Source: Candidatus Kuenenia hertensis (GTDB lineage: Bacteria; Planctomycetota; Brocadiia; Brocadiales; Brocadiaceae). From it: a DNA stretch of 32,034 bases. Below, piece by piece: positions 1 to 7,008 of this stretch. The stretch lies in NCBI GenBank assembly GCA_021646465.1, contig SOET01000046.1:1-32034 (forward strand), in the 5' to 3' direction. The notes under the pieces were generated by a model. The model did no database searches. It was not told the DNA's origin and saw nothing but the letters and a program-made list of their open reading frames with translations. Within the stretch, counting starts at the first letter, position 1. The number at the start of each line of letters is the position of its first letter. The translations under genes were made by a program, and so were the position numbers.

Positions 1-11
1 TATTACAGCAG

Positions 12-37
12 GTTAAGAAACTTCGGCATTTCTTAAC
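12..37. terminator. 9-bp perfect hairpin downstream of the GxxExxY remnant
   Basis: GTTAAGAAA at 12-20 pairs perfectly with TTTCTTAAC at 29-37 around an 8-nt loop. It lies 33 bp past the stop of the minus-strand remnant at 70-234. Read on the minus strand it is not followed by a clear T-run, so it could be a weak terminator or another dispersed palindromic repeat. Its core (TAAGAAA) resembles the loop of the hairpin repeat family at 3395-4490. Confidence 0.4.
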
Positions 38-69
38 TTCACGGCACAAACAAAGCCACAAAGGTTTAT

Positions 70-234
70 TCAAATATATCCATTGAGAATACGGAATATG
101 CCATCCTTCATTAATTCCGCACCAAAGTTCAACAGGTATCCCAGCTTCTTGTCTGTCAATTTCAGATACGTCAACACCTGCTTAAGGCGTACTGCACAAT
201 CTACCACAATTTTTCCAATTTCGTTTTCCGTCAT
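70..234 (-). pseudogene. GxxExxY-family protein, internally deleted remnant (54 aa)
   Basis: This minus-strand frame runs from an ATG at 234 to a TGA at 70-72. Its first residues (MTENEIGKIVVDCAVRL) match the start of GxxExxY proteins, small PD-(D/E)XK-like proteins of about 125 residues common in environmental bacteria. From about residue 18 it continues directly into the family's C-terminal end (TYLKLTDKKLGYLLNFGAEL, then DGIFRILNG). The central part, including the GxxExxY motif and the nuclease-like core, is absent, so some 70 residues were lost in frame. No function is expected from what remains. It is too short to stand out by length; recognition rests on the two conserved ends. Confidence 0.7.
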
Positions 235-288
235 CTCTTCATGCCTTCGTGTCTTTGTGTGAGAATTCTTTTTAGATATCTGTTTTTT

Positions 289-3200
289 TCATTTTTCGTT
301 CTTTTCAAGCGATAATTGATATTCGCTGATGTCAACGCCGTATATATTTACGTACGCTCCTTCTTTTATCGGGACAAATACTAACAGGAATGTTTTTTCT
401 CCAAATTTTTCCACTCTCTGTTCCTGCTTATTTGAGGCAAGCACATCCCGGATGATCGTATTCCATGGGGTTGGAAGCTTGTAGTTTACCTTGCACTTCC
501 AATGTTCCAACAAATACAAACCCGCTTCATTGGAAAAGACTATCGTACCGTCCTGTGTAATTCTCAGCATAGGGGTTGGGTTTCCCTTTAGGAAAGTACC
601 CATGCTGGTTATCTTTTCATCCGACTCCGTAAGTTCGGTAATATCCACAAACGTGATAACGATGCCGTCTATCAGATTGTCTGTCGTGCGATAGGGCAAT
701 ATACGCATGTTATACCAGGAATTATCATTCGTTTTTATCCGGCATACTTTCTTGTTTAGTGTTCTCAATACCTCTGCGGCGTCGTTATGGAGGGTACTCA
801 CATTGAATTTTGCAGTAATATCACCTATTGGACGCTTAATATCCGAAGGAAGCATGTTAAAGAGTTTCGTAATCGCCGGGGTGAAACGGATAATGTTCAG
901 TCTGGTGTCAAGAAAGACAGTCGCTATCTCTGTGCTTGCAAGGAGGTTGTTAAGATCATTATTGGAACGCGACAATTCGATAACCTTATTCTGGAGTTCG
1001 GAGTTTACCGTTTCTAACTCCTCATTGGTGGATTGTTGTTCTTCCTTGGACGTCTCTAATTCCTCGTTAGTGCTCTGCAGTTCTTCGTTTGTGGATTGCA
1101 GTTCTTCATTGGTTGATTTCAGTTCCTCATTTGAGGTCTCCAGTTCCTCAATGGTTGCCTGTAAATATTCCTTTGTGGATTTTAATTCTATTTCAAGCGC
1201 TTTTATCTTCGGGCTTTCTTTAATGATTTTTTCAGAAAATTTCTCTTTTTTTTTCGCTTTTTCTGCCGGTAATTTTTCCTCAAAGATAATTATCGTCAGC
1301 CCTTCGGTTTCTGCTCCGGGCTTAAGCGGCTTGACGGTCAGGTCAAACGTCAGGAAATGTTCATTATCCTTTATCTTTAGTCCTCTCTCTATATGTATCT
1401 CTCTTTTTTTGGAAATTTTATGAAGCATGGTACTCAGTTTATAACGCAGGTCCTCATGAGCTATTTTTAATATATTAAAAGAAGGCAAGCCGGGCGGCGT
1501 TAATAAATACTTGTGAATCATGCCGTTTACATAAAGGATTTCATGCTTTTCATTCACCAGAACAAATGGCGGAGCGTATTTGCTGAGGATTTCTTTTTCC
1601 GCGTATTGAATAAAGTTGATTTCCCGGTAATCTTTTTTCTCCTCTTTCCGGTCTGTTTTTATGGCGCCCTGTATAGGCATGGTCGGAATTTCTGCGCCCT
1701 TTTCAATAACCATTCCCTTGCGTTTGTAAATCTTCCATTTTGGGTTTTCTACTGAAAAAAGATCGGTAAATTCTCCAATGGATTCAGAAGAACCGAGGAA
1801 AAGATAGCCATCTTTGTTCAAGGTATAGTGGAAAACAGGGAGTATCTTTTTCTGCAGAAAGGCATCCATATAAATCAGCACGTTTCTGCATGATATAAGG
1901 TCTAACCGGGAAAAAGGCGGATCTTTTATCAGGTTTTGCGTGGCAAAGACCAGCATTTCCCGTATTCGTTTTTTCAGCCGGTAAGTGTTTTCCTCTTTCG
2001 TAAAATACTGTTTCAGCCGTTCTTTTGAAACGTCCGCGGCAATACTTTCCGGATAAACGCCTGCGCGTGCAAATTCGATGGCGTCCGCATCCAGGTCTGT
2101 CCCGAATATCTGTACGTTATAATGCATTTGCCTCTTATCCATAATTTCCGCGAGGAGTATGGCGATGGAATATGCCTCTTCTCCCGTGGAGCAGCCTGGC
2201 GCCCAAACGCGGATAGAACTATTTGGCCGCTTTCCCTTTAAGATTTCGAAGATTGCCGTTTTTTTCAGGAGATCAAAGGCCTCCTGGTCTCTGAAGAAAT
2301 TGGTTACCCCTATGAGCATGTCTTTGTACAGGATGTCTATTTCAGCGGTGTTTACCCGAAGATAATCGAGATAGTGTGCAATTTTATCGATCTGATGAAC
2401 GGCCATACGCCTTTCTATCCTTCTCCGGATCGTATTCTGTTTGTAATGGGAGAAATCATGCCCCGTAAGGGCGCGAATCTGAAGGAGGATTTTTGTTACA
2501 TAACCCTGATATTTTTGTTCCGTGGTGATTGCCGCCCGGGGGCTTTCGATATAGGGGTGTTTAATGTATTTTGTCAGTTCCTCAGGCATGCGTTCCACCG
2601 GCAGGATAAAATCAACAGCGCCCGTGTTTATTGCGTTTCTGGGCATGCTGTCATATCGAGCCTGGGTTTCGTCCTGTACCATAGTCATTCCGCCGTCTCC
2701 CTTAACTGCTTTCAGACCAAGCGTGCCGTCAGTTCCTGTACCCGAAAGCACGATGCAGATCGCCTTTTCTCCCTGATCATCCGCCAGGGAACGGAAAAAG
2801 AAATCAATAGGCAGCCTGGCGGCATGCGTTTCCAGAGGTTTTATCAATTGGAGGGTGCGGTTGATTATGGCGACGTCCATATCGGGAGGATTGAGATACA
2901 CGCAGTTTTTTTCAACCTTCATTCCATCACTGATGTCTACTATTTTCATCTTCGTATATTTCTTGAGCAGATTTCCCATGATACTCTTGTATGTAGGAGC
3001 TAAATGCTGGACAACTACTATGGCAAGGTTGTTTTGGTCGGGCATGTGGGAAAAGAAGCCTTCGAGCGCCTCAAGCCCCCCGGCGGAAGCGCCGATTCCA
3101 ACAATGGGAAATTTCATATCCTGCATCTTTGCAGCCTTTTTCTCCTTTGCCGGTGTTATCGCCTGCTTTTTGGTTTTTTGCATTTTTGTTTTTGGCGGCG

Positions 3201-3324
3201 CCGTTTTTGTTCCGGTAAGTGTTGTGGGTACTTTGGCTGGTACCGTTGCTATTCTAACGGCTGGTTCCTTTTCTCCGGATCGTACCGCCTTCTTTTTTGC
3301 TGTTTCAGTTTTTTTCTTTGCCAT
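289..3324 (-). CDS. CheB-CheR-PAS hybrid chemotaxis-type signalling protein
   Basis: This 1011-aa cytoplasmic protein joins a receptor methylesterase, a receptor methyltransferase and PAS sensors. Residues 1-65 are a Lys/Ala/Thr/Pro-rich tail. Residues 72-255 are a CheB domain with the Ser80 nucleophile motif GASAGG, His107 (VVQHL) and Asp199 (GTGTDG). Residues 275-535 are CheR, with the SAM-binding segment APGCSTGEEAYS at 375-386 and the DLISCRNVLIY segment near 475-485. A PAS-like region (about 575-685) precedes a long coiled coil (705-795) of repeated STNEELQ/ETSNEEL heptads, then two further PAS domains (about 790-900 and 905-1003). Relatives often end in a histidine kinase; this one ends after PAS, so its output must pass to a partner. 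No receptor or kinase gene is nearby. The ATG at 3324 fits the frame but lacks a strong Shine-Dalgarno. Family is sure; signal and target are unknown. Confidence 0.93.
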   Translation of the reverse strand: MAKKKTETAKKKAVRSGEKEPAVRIATVPAKVPTTLTGTKTAPPKTKMQKTKKQAITPAKEKKAAKMQDMKFPIVGIGASAGGLEALEGFFSHMPDQNNLAIVVVQHLAPTYKSIMGNLLKKYTKMKIVDISDGMKVEKNCVYLNPPDMDVAIINRTLQLIKPLETHAARLPIDFFFRSLADDQGEKAICIVLSGTGTDGTLGLKAVKGDGGMTMVQDETQARYDSMPRNAINTGAVDFILPVERMPEELTKYIKHPYIESPRAAITTEQKYQGYVTKILLQIRALTGHDFSHYKQNTIRRRIERRMAVHQIDKIAHYLDYLRVNTAEIDILYKDMLIGVTNFFRDQEAFDLLKKTAIFEILKGKRPNSSIRVWAPGCSTGEEAYSIAILLAEIMDKRQMHYNVQIFGTDLDADAIEFARAGVYPESIAADVSKERLKQYFTKEENTYRLKKRIREMLVFATQNLIKDPPFSRLDLISCRNVLIYMDAFLQKKILPVFHYTLNKDGYLFLGSSESIGEFTDLFSVENPKWKIYKRKGMVIEKGAEIPTMPIQGAIKTDRKEEKKDYREINFIQYAEKEILSKYAPPFVLVNEKHEILYVNGMIHKYLLTPPGLPSFNILKIAHEDLRYKLSTMLHKISKKREIHIERGLKIKDNEHFLTFDLTVKPLKPGAETEGLTIIIFEEKLPAEKAKKKEKFSEKIIKESPKIKALEIELKSTKEYLQATIEELETSNEELKSTNEELQSTNEELQSTNEELETSKEEQQSTNEELETVNSELQNKVIELSRSNNDLNNLLASTEIATVFLDTRLNIIRFTPAITKLFNMLPSDIKRPIGDITAKFNVSTLHNDAAEVLRTLNKKVCRIKTNDNSWYNMRILPYRTTDNLIDGIVITFVDITELTESDEKITSMGTFLKGNPTPMLRITQDGTIVFSNEAGLYLLEHWKCKVNYKLPTPWNTIIRDVLASNKQEQRVEKFGEKTFLLVFVPIKEGAYVNIYGVDISEYQLSLEKNEK

Positions 3325-3349
3325 GATTTATTGTTTTTAAATAATGGTT

Positions 3350-3523
3350 GTCGGGTAAGAAATCCTGCCTTGCCGATAAGAAATCTTCATTAATGTCGGG
3401 TAAGAAACCCGACCTACAAAATATTATTTTACGAATATTGTAGGGCAGAAAATCCAATCTCCACTAGGTCGGGTTTCTTACCCGACATTTTTCCCATACC
3501 ACCTCTCGGGTTTCTTACCCGAC
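3350..3523. repeat. Cluster of short palindromic (REP-like) hairpin repeats
   Basis: The unit GTCGGGTAAGAAACCCGAC folds as a 7-bp stem (GTCGGGT/ACCCGAC) with loop AAGAA. A perfect copy lies at 3395-3413. An inverted copy (the loop reads TTCTT) is at 3468-3486, and another with one end mismatch at 3505-3523. A degenerate copy starts at 3350. Further copies occur at 4344-4362 and 4472-4490. Several are followed by CTAC or preceded by its complement, so the unit extends beyond the stem. Both orientations occur, as in bacterial REP/BIME elements; mobility is inferred. Confidence 0.8.
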
Positions 3524-3704
3524 ATTTTACTACATTCCCTATTGTTTTTGCCTGAATCCCTATGATTGACAGGCTACAGACCATTTTTATAGGTGCTAAT
3601 ATTTGTTGTGGTATTTTATATTTTATAAAGAGTTTACTCCTGAACGGGGTTTTTGTATAATAAGTTTTTCAGACGACTGTTGATGCATGTTTTCGAAAAA
3701 TAGA

Positions 3705-3768
3705 GTGGTTAAGTGGTTAAGTGGTTAAGTGGTTAAGTGGTTAAGTGGTTAAGTGGTTAAGTGGTTAA
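3705..3768. repeat. Tandem repeat, eight perfect copies of GTGGTTAA
   Basis: Eight uninterrupted identical 8-bp units occupy 64 bp. Because 8 is not a multiple of 3 and each unit ends in TAA, every plus-strand frame hits stops, so it is non-coding. Perfect identity suggests recent slippage. It lies about 380 bp upstream of the minus-strand CheB-CheR start, too far to be an obvious promoter spacer. Confidence 0.95.
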
Positions 3769-3878
3769 AAATTTTAGCAGTTCAACAGAAGATGTCAAGG
3801 GAATTTTTACGCAAAATACATGAAAAAGGGATCATTTTTTCAAGGGGCATAAACGCCAGGTTAAAGTAATTTTGTAAT

Positions 3879-4330
3879 GAATATCGAACAAGGAATTTTG
3901 AATTATGAAGTTTTTTTATCCTCCTTTTGTTTCGCGGTTTTTACGCTTGTCACAAAAATAGAAATAAGCTCATTATTTTCATTAATCAGGGGTTCGAGCT
4001 TTGATACCGGCTTTATGAGACCAGCTTTCACAATCATCAATAACCATATCCTTGTTTCCCGTAATTTCTTAAGAGAGACCTTCATCTTGTGTATAAAATC
4101 AGAACGAGATTCTGCGCTTTGAGCCTCTCCATAATTGGGAGCGGGAGATGTACCACACCGAATGTGTTGACCTGCAATGTGATTTCCCATCCTGGTTTTG
4201 GCAAGGATTCTGCCGTGCGAATAATTCTTACGGCAAAATCTATTAAACGTTCCCCCATTTACATGAGGACATGCTTCAAGATCAAACTGTCTCTTATCCT
4301 TCGATATTCATTATTCCTTGTTCGATATTC
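3879..4330. repeat. 18-bp perfect inverted repeat pair flanking the four-helix-bundle pseudogene
   Basis: GAATATCGAACAAGGAAT at 3879-3896 recurs as its exact reverse complement at 4313-4330, one on each side of the gene remnant at 3903-4258. The right arm is followed by a further partial copy (CGATATTCGATATTGG). The symmetry suggests that the arms and gene form one unit; that it moves as such is inferred. Confidence 0.75.
3903..4258 (-). pseudogene. Four-helix-bundle protein (S23/IVP family), frameshifted
   Basis: The family is made of small helical proteins of about 115-130 residues, named from genes found in 23S rRNA intervening sequences. An ATG at 4256-4258 opens MGERLIDFAVRIIRTAESLPK, the usual first helix. 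The frame is then lost, and the rest, from MGNHIAGQHIRCGTSPAPNY to KTAKQKEDKKTS, continues in another frame ending at 3903. One extra T in the run at 4196-4199 (plus strand) would read LPKTRMGNH and restore a normal 118-residue protein. It is therefore either a pseudogene or carries a homopolymer sequencing error. The longest intact frame (4190 to 3903, 95 codons) begins at an internal Met and is unlikely to fold alone. An 18-bp inverted repeat flanks it. Confidence 0.78.
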
Positions 4331-4343
4331 GATATTGGACTGT

Positions 4344-4362
4344 GTCGGGTAAGAAACCCGAC
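4344..4362. repeat. REP-like hairpin repeat, perfect copy
   Basis: This copy is identical to the one at 3395-3413 and in the same orientation, again followed by CTAC. It lies just right of the inverted repeat around the four-helix-bundle pseudogene. Confidence 0.8.
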
Positions 4363-4471
4363 CTACAGGTTAATTTCTTATGCACCGATTAATATAAATC
4401 AAAACATAAACACGCCAAATTACAGAAGAGCGTAAGCCGGCCTGACAATATTCATGAAATAATAATCTGTA

Positions 4472-4490
4472 GGACGGGTTTCTTACCCGC
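4472..4490. repeat. REP-like hairpin repeat overlapping the mnmA stop codon
   Basis: This is a variant of the repeat with stem CGGGT/ACCCG and the loop in inverted orientation. On the minus strand its left half reads GGCGGGTAA, which encodes the last two glycines and the stop of MnmA. The repeat therefore forms the 3' end of the gene and would fold in the mRNA directly at the stop, perhaps as a terminator or 3' stabiliser. No clear T-run follows. Confidence 0.6.
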
Positions 4491-5571
4491 CGATTAACTG
4501 ATTCTTCCTGTCAATCCATCCCCCCCCCACAACGGTATCATCATCATAAAAGACGACTGCCTGTCCCGGGGTGATGGCTTTTTGCGGCTCTTTGAATTGC
4601 ACCCGAACTTTGCCGGTTCCAAAAGGGGATACGATGGCAGGCGCCGGTGTATGGTGATAACGGATTTTTGTTACTACTTCTATGGGTGATTCCAGTGTGT
4701 TAATGGATATCCAGTTTACTGTGGAGGCAATCAGTTCGGTTTCTTTGAGCTCTTCGTCGGTACCGATTACCACGGCATTTTCACGTGGGTTAATATCGAC
4801 TACGTATCGAGGCGAACCTAATGCGATACCCAACCCCTTGCGCTGACCAATGGTAAAAAAAGGGGTTCCCTGATGTTCTCCCAGGACATTCCCCCTCCGG
4901 TCTTTGATTGGGCCGGGAGTAATACGGTTTCCATACCGCTCGTAGAGAAGGGTGTGGTAATTATTGTCCAGTACAAAACAGATATCCTGGCTTTCCGGTT
5001 TATCTTTTGTTTTCAGGTTTAAATCTTTTGCTATTTGGCGAACGGTTTCTTTCGTCAGCGCGCCCAGCGGAAAAAGTGTTTTTGAGAGTTGTTCCTGGTT
5101 GAGGGAAAAGAGAACGTACGATTGTTCTTTATTGCGGTCGTAACCTTTTTTCAACAGAAATCTTCCGTTTTGCTTCTCTACCTTTGCGTAATGCCCCGTA
5201 GCTACAAAATCCGCGTTAAGCATTTGGGCAAAATTCAGCAGTTTGCCGAATTTCAGTTCCTGATTACACATGATGCAGGGGTTGGGTGTTCGCCCGTTCA
5301 GGTATTCTGTACAAAAATGGTCAATGATGTGGTCAAAGGCTTCTTTGAAATTCAAGAGATGAAATTGAATACCTAACTGGTTTGCAACGGTTTGTGCGTC
5401 TTCCGCATCATCAAGGCTGCAACATACCTTTGTTTTGGTTATGGCGTCCAGTCTCTCCAGCCCTAAACGCATAAAAAGGCCGATGACTTCATATCCCTGT
5501 TCGGCGAGGAGATGCGCCGCAACACTGCTGTCAACGCCTCCGCTCATTGCAATAACAACCTTTGTCTTCAT
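4483..5571 (-). CDS. mnmA: tRNA-specific 2-thiouridylase MnmA
   Basis: MnmA places sulfur on U34 of tRNA-Lys, -Glu and -Gln by ATP-dependent adenylation in the cytoplasm. I chose the ATG at 5571 because the protein then starts MKTKVVIAMSGGVDSS, as in the family. A longer frame to 5610 would overlap the upstream thioredoxin gene and adds 13 unrelated residues. The PP-loop SGGVDSS is at residues 10-16. The catalytic cysteines are Cys102 (PNPCIMCN) and Cys198 (SQDICF). At 361 residues the length is normal. A run of nine G (minus strand) near the 3' end encodes VVGGGW, and the stop codon lies inside a hairpin repeat. The gene follows the thioredoxin gene by 16 bp and is probably cotranscribed. 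The window also encodes one expected substrate, tRNA-Gln(UUG). Confidence 0.96.
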   Translation of the reverse strand: MKTKVVIAMSGGVDSSVAAHLLAEQGYEVIGLFMRLGLERLDAITKTKVCCSLDDAEDAQTVANQLGIQFHLLNFKEAFDHIIDHFCTEYLNGRTPNPCIMCNQELKFGKLLNFAQMLNADFVATGHYAKVEKQNGRFLLKKGYDRNKEQSYVLFSLNQEQLSKTLFPLGALTKETVRQIAKDLNLKTKDKPESQDICFVLDNNYHTLLYERYGNRITPGPIKDRRGNVLGEHQGTPFFTIGQRKGLGIALGSPRYVVDINPRENAVVIGTDEELKETELIASTVNWISINTLESPIEVVTKIRYHHTPAPAIVSPFGTGKVRVQFKEPQKAITPGQAVVFYDDDTVVGGGWIDRKNQLIGG

Positions 5572-5587
5572 AGTTCGTTTATTTGTT

Positions 5588-6079
5588 CTATTTTTTAAGG
5601 AGTGTGGCAATTTCCTGGTCGAACGCCTCTTCAGTCACATATCCTACATGTTTGCTTGCCATATTGCCGTTTTTATCGTAAATAATGGTGGTAGGATATG
5701 CCCTTAGTCCATAAGAAACATCGATGCCGTTTCCCGCAAGATAAACAGGATAATTAATGCCCATGTTTTTTACAAATTCAGGAACCACTTCTGAGCCGTT
5801 TTCGTCGAAGGCAATGCCAATAATCTCCACGCCGTTGTTCTTATATTTATTATAGAGATTAATAAATCCCGGTATCTCTTTTCTGCACGGCGGACACCAC
5901 GTAGCCCATAGATCGACTACCACGACTTTTCCCTTATTGTCTTGCAGGATAGAGCGTAATTCCGTCATCGTTATTGGTGGTATGGTGTCAGTTGTCGCGA
6001 AAGATATTCTGAGTACTGAAAAAATAATTGCTGCACATACTAAGGCGGTATACACGTAGTTCCTTTTTAGCTTGTTCAT
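5588..6079 (-). CDS. TlpA/ResA-like thioredoxin, exported
   Basis: This 163-aa thiol-disulfide oxidoreductase has an N-terminal signal or anchor segment (residues about 8-28, ending near ISFA-TTD) and a thioredoxin fold with active site WCPPC in WATWCPPCRKE, plus the cis-proline segment YPTTIIYD. Such proteins reduce disulfides outside the cytoplasmic membrane, often keeping CxxCH cysteines reduced for cytochrome c maturation. That suits a genome with multiheme cytochromes, but the role here is inferred. AAGGAG lies shortly before the ATG at 6079. It is the first gene of a probable two-gene unit with mnmA. Confidence 0.9.
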   Translation of the reverse strand: MNKLKRNYVYTALVCAAIIFSVLRISFATTDTIPPITMTELRSILQDNKGKVVVVDLWATWCPPCRKEIPGFINLYNKYKNNGVEIIGIAFDENGSEVVPEFVKNMGINYPVYLAGNGIDVSYGLRAYPTTIIYDKNGNMASKHVGYVTEEAFDQEIATLLKK

Positions 6080-6429
6080 TATTTCTGCTCCTTGATTACT
6101 TTAAAAATTCACTGTAATGTATGATGATATGAGATTCAATACATTTTTGACAATAGTAAAAGAATACATTAAAATGTGCGCGTTCGCAAATGATATATAG
6201 CCAAACAAATCTGGTTTTCAAAATTTAGGTTTTTTGAAAAATAGATTTATTTTAAGAAACACACCCCCGGCCCCTCTTGATAGAGGGGAGAAAAAAAGTC
6301 CCCTCTATCAAGAGGGGATTTAGGGGTGTGTAAACATTCGAAAACCTTATTTGTTTGACTATACGTAATAAAAATACGGAAAAAGGGAAATGGATAAAAG
6401 GGGAAATATTTTACAGGTTATAAAAACTT
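6080..6429. other. Intergenic region dominated by a foldback element
   Basis: No gene is seen between the divergent thioredoxin gene and the small membrane protein gene. Most of the 350 bp is the long inverted-repeat element at 6194-6363. Promoters for both flanking genes should lie here, but none is clear. Confidence 0.6.
6194..6363. mobile_element. MITE-like foldback element with terminal and internal inverted repeats
   Basis: The outer arms TATAGCCAAACAAATCTGG (from 6196) and the complement of the right end (6339-6363) match imperfectly across about 25 bp (TATAG[C/T]CAAACAAAT..GGTTTTC). Inside, CCCCTCTTGATAGAGGGGA at 6271-6289 pairs with TCCCCTCTATCAAGAGGGG at 6299-6317, and both sides extend into a matching ACACACCCC/GGGGTGTGT stem. 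The whole is about 170 bp, has no coding capacity and could fold into one long hairpin. That is the architecture of a non-autonomous miniature transposable element. I see no clear target-site duplication, so mobility is inferred. Confidence 0.6.
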
Positions 6430-6843
6430 ATGATAAATCACAAACAAAAAGAACGATATAAAGATGTCGCAATAATTCTTGGGGCAATCGCCCTTGTAGC
6501 GGGAATAATTTTTATTATGGCATTTGTGCGCAGGGGATTATTTCTTTATGACGAAATTGGTTCCCCCTTGTTAGCGGATATTTTAACGGGGGTGGAAAAT
6601 AAGGAAGAGTTTGTTGCGCTGCTCCAGAGCAAAATATCAGAAGAAGGGTACGACATTCAGTTATCAATTCCTGAGGATGAAAGTGAAGATAAAGAGTGTA
6701 TAAAAGTAGAATGGAAGCACATGCGACGTTTTGCCGTTTCGTTGATTGAGCAGCAGGAGGATATGATGTCGGCGTTAAAAAAATTGGGAATAAAAAAGGT
6801 AATACTCACGAATGGAGAAGAGAGCTGGGATGTATTTCCCTGA
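6430..6843 (+). CDS. Small membrane-anchored protein of unknown function
   Basis: This 137-aa protein is not one I recognise. After a short basic start, residues about 13-34 form one hydrophobic helix (VAIILGAIALVAGIIFIMAF) followed by VRR, suggesting a single membrane anchor. The remaining roughly 100 residues are acidic and soluble-looking, with repeated Glu/Asp and the ends ALKKLGIKKVILTNGEESWDVFP. The start at 6430 is supported by the membrane segment; its ribosome-binding site is weak. It stands alone between a foldback element and an inverted-repeat copy. Confidence 0.65.
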   Translation: MINHKQKERYKDVAIILGAIALVAGIIFIMAFVRRGLFLYDEIGSPLLADILTGVENKEEFVALLQSKISEEGYDIQLSIPEDESEDKECIKVEWKHMRRFAVSLIEQQEDMMSALKKLGIKKVILTNGEESWDVFP

Positions 6844-6887
6844 ACATATTCAGACCCGGTTTATTAATGAAACATCCATGACCTAAT

Positions 6888-6972
6888 GGCCACAAAGGGA
6901 CATGAAAATCAATAATTATTTATTATAATAATTCATACACAACGTAGGGGTTGAAGATTTTCAGCCCCCCTA
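6888..6972. repeat. Left copy of an approximately 80-bp inverted repeat flanking sppA
   Basis: This copy starts with GGCCACAAAG, continues through TGAAAATCAATAATTATT and AATTCATACACAACGTAGGG, and ends in an imperfect hairpin (GTAGGGGTTGAA, then TTCAGCCCCCC). The same elements occur in reverse complement at 8140-8219, so the two copies are inverted around the sppA-like gene. Confidence 0.85.
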
Positions 6973-7008
6973 TATGGCAATAATCTATTTTCAAAAGAAA
7001 GATAATTG

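Larger units (their letters stand above)
3325..3902. other. Intergenic region rich in repeats, no gene
   Basis: No credible coding sequence was found between the start of the CheB-CheR gene and the end of the four-helix-bundle pseudogene. It holds one degenerate and three good copies of the GTCGGGTAAGAAACCCGAC hairpin repeat (3350-3523), an 8-bp tandem repeat (3705-3768), and the left arm of the inverted repeat flanking the pseudogene (3879-3896). A promoter for the minus-strand CheB-CheR gene should lie here, but I see no convincing one. Confidence 0.7.

Noticed and set aside
707-1423. Plus-strand open frame of 238 codons rich in Ser
   Set aside because: It is the antisense of the coiled-coil heptads of the CheB-CheR-PAS gene; the Ser-rich repeats are the complement of the Glu-rich repeats.
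3566-3593. TTGACA and TATAGG with a 16-bp spacer on the plus strand
   Set aside because: No plus-strand gene follows; the region is repeats and a minus-strand pseudogene, so this is probably chance.
3705-3768. CRISPR-like array
   Set aside because: The units are 8 bp and directly adjacent with no spacers; this is a simple tandem repeat.
4089-4352. Plus-strand open frame of 87 codons
   Set aside because: It lies opposite the four-helix-bundle pseudogene, whose family sequence is clear on the minus strand.
5572-5610. Extended N-terminus of MnmA from 5610
   Set aside because: It overlaps the end of the thioredoxin gene and adds residues absent from the family; MKTKVVIAMSGG is the natural start.
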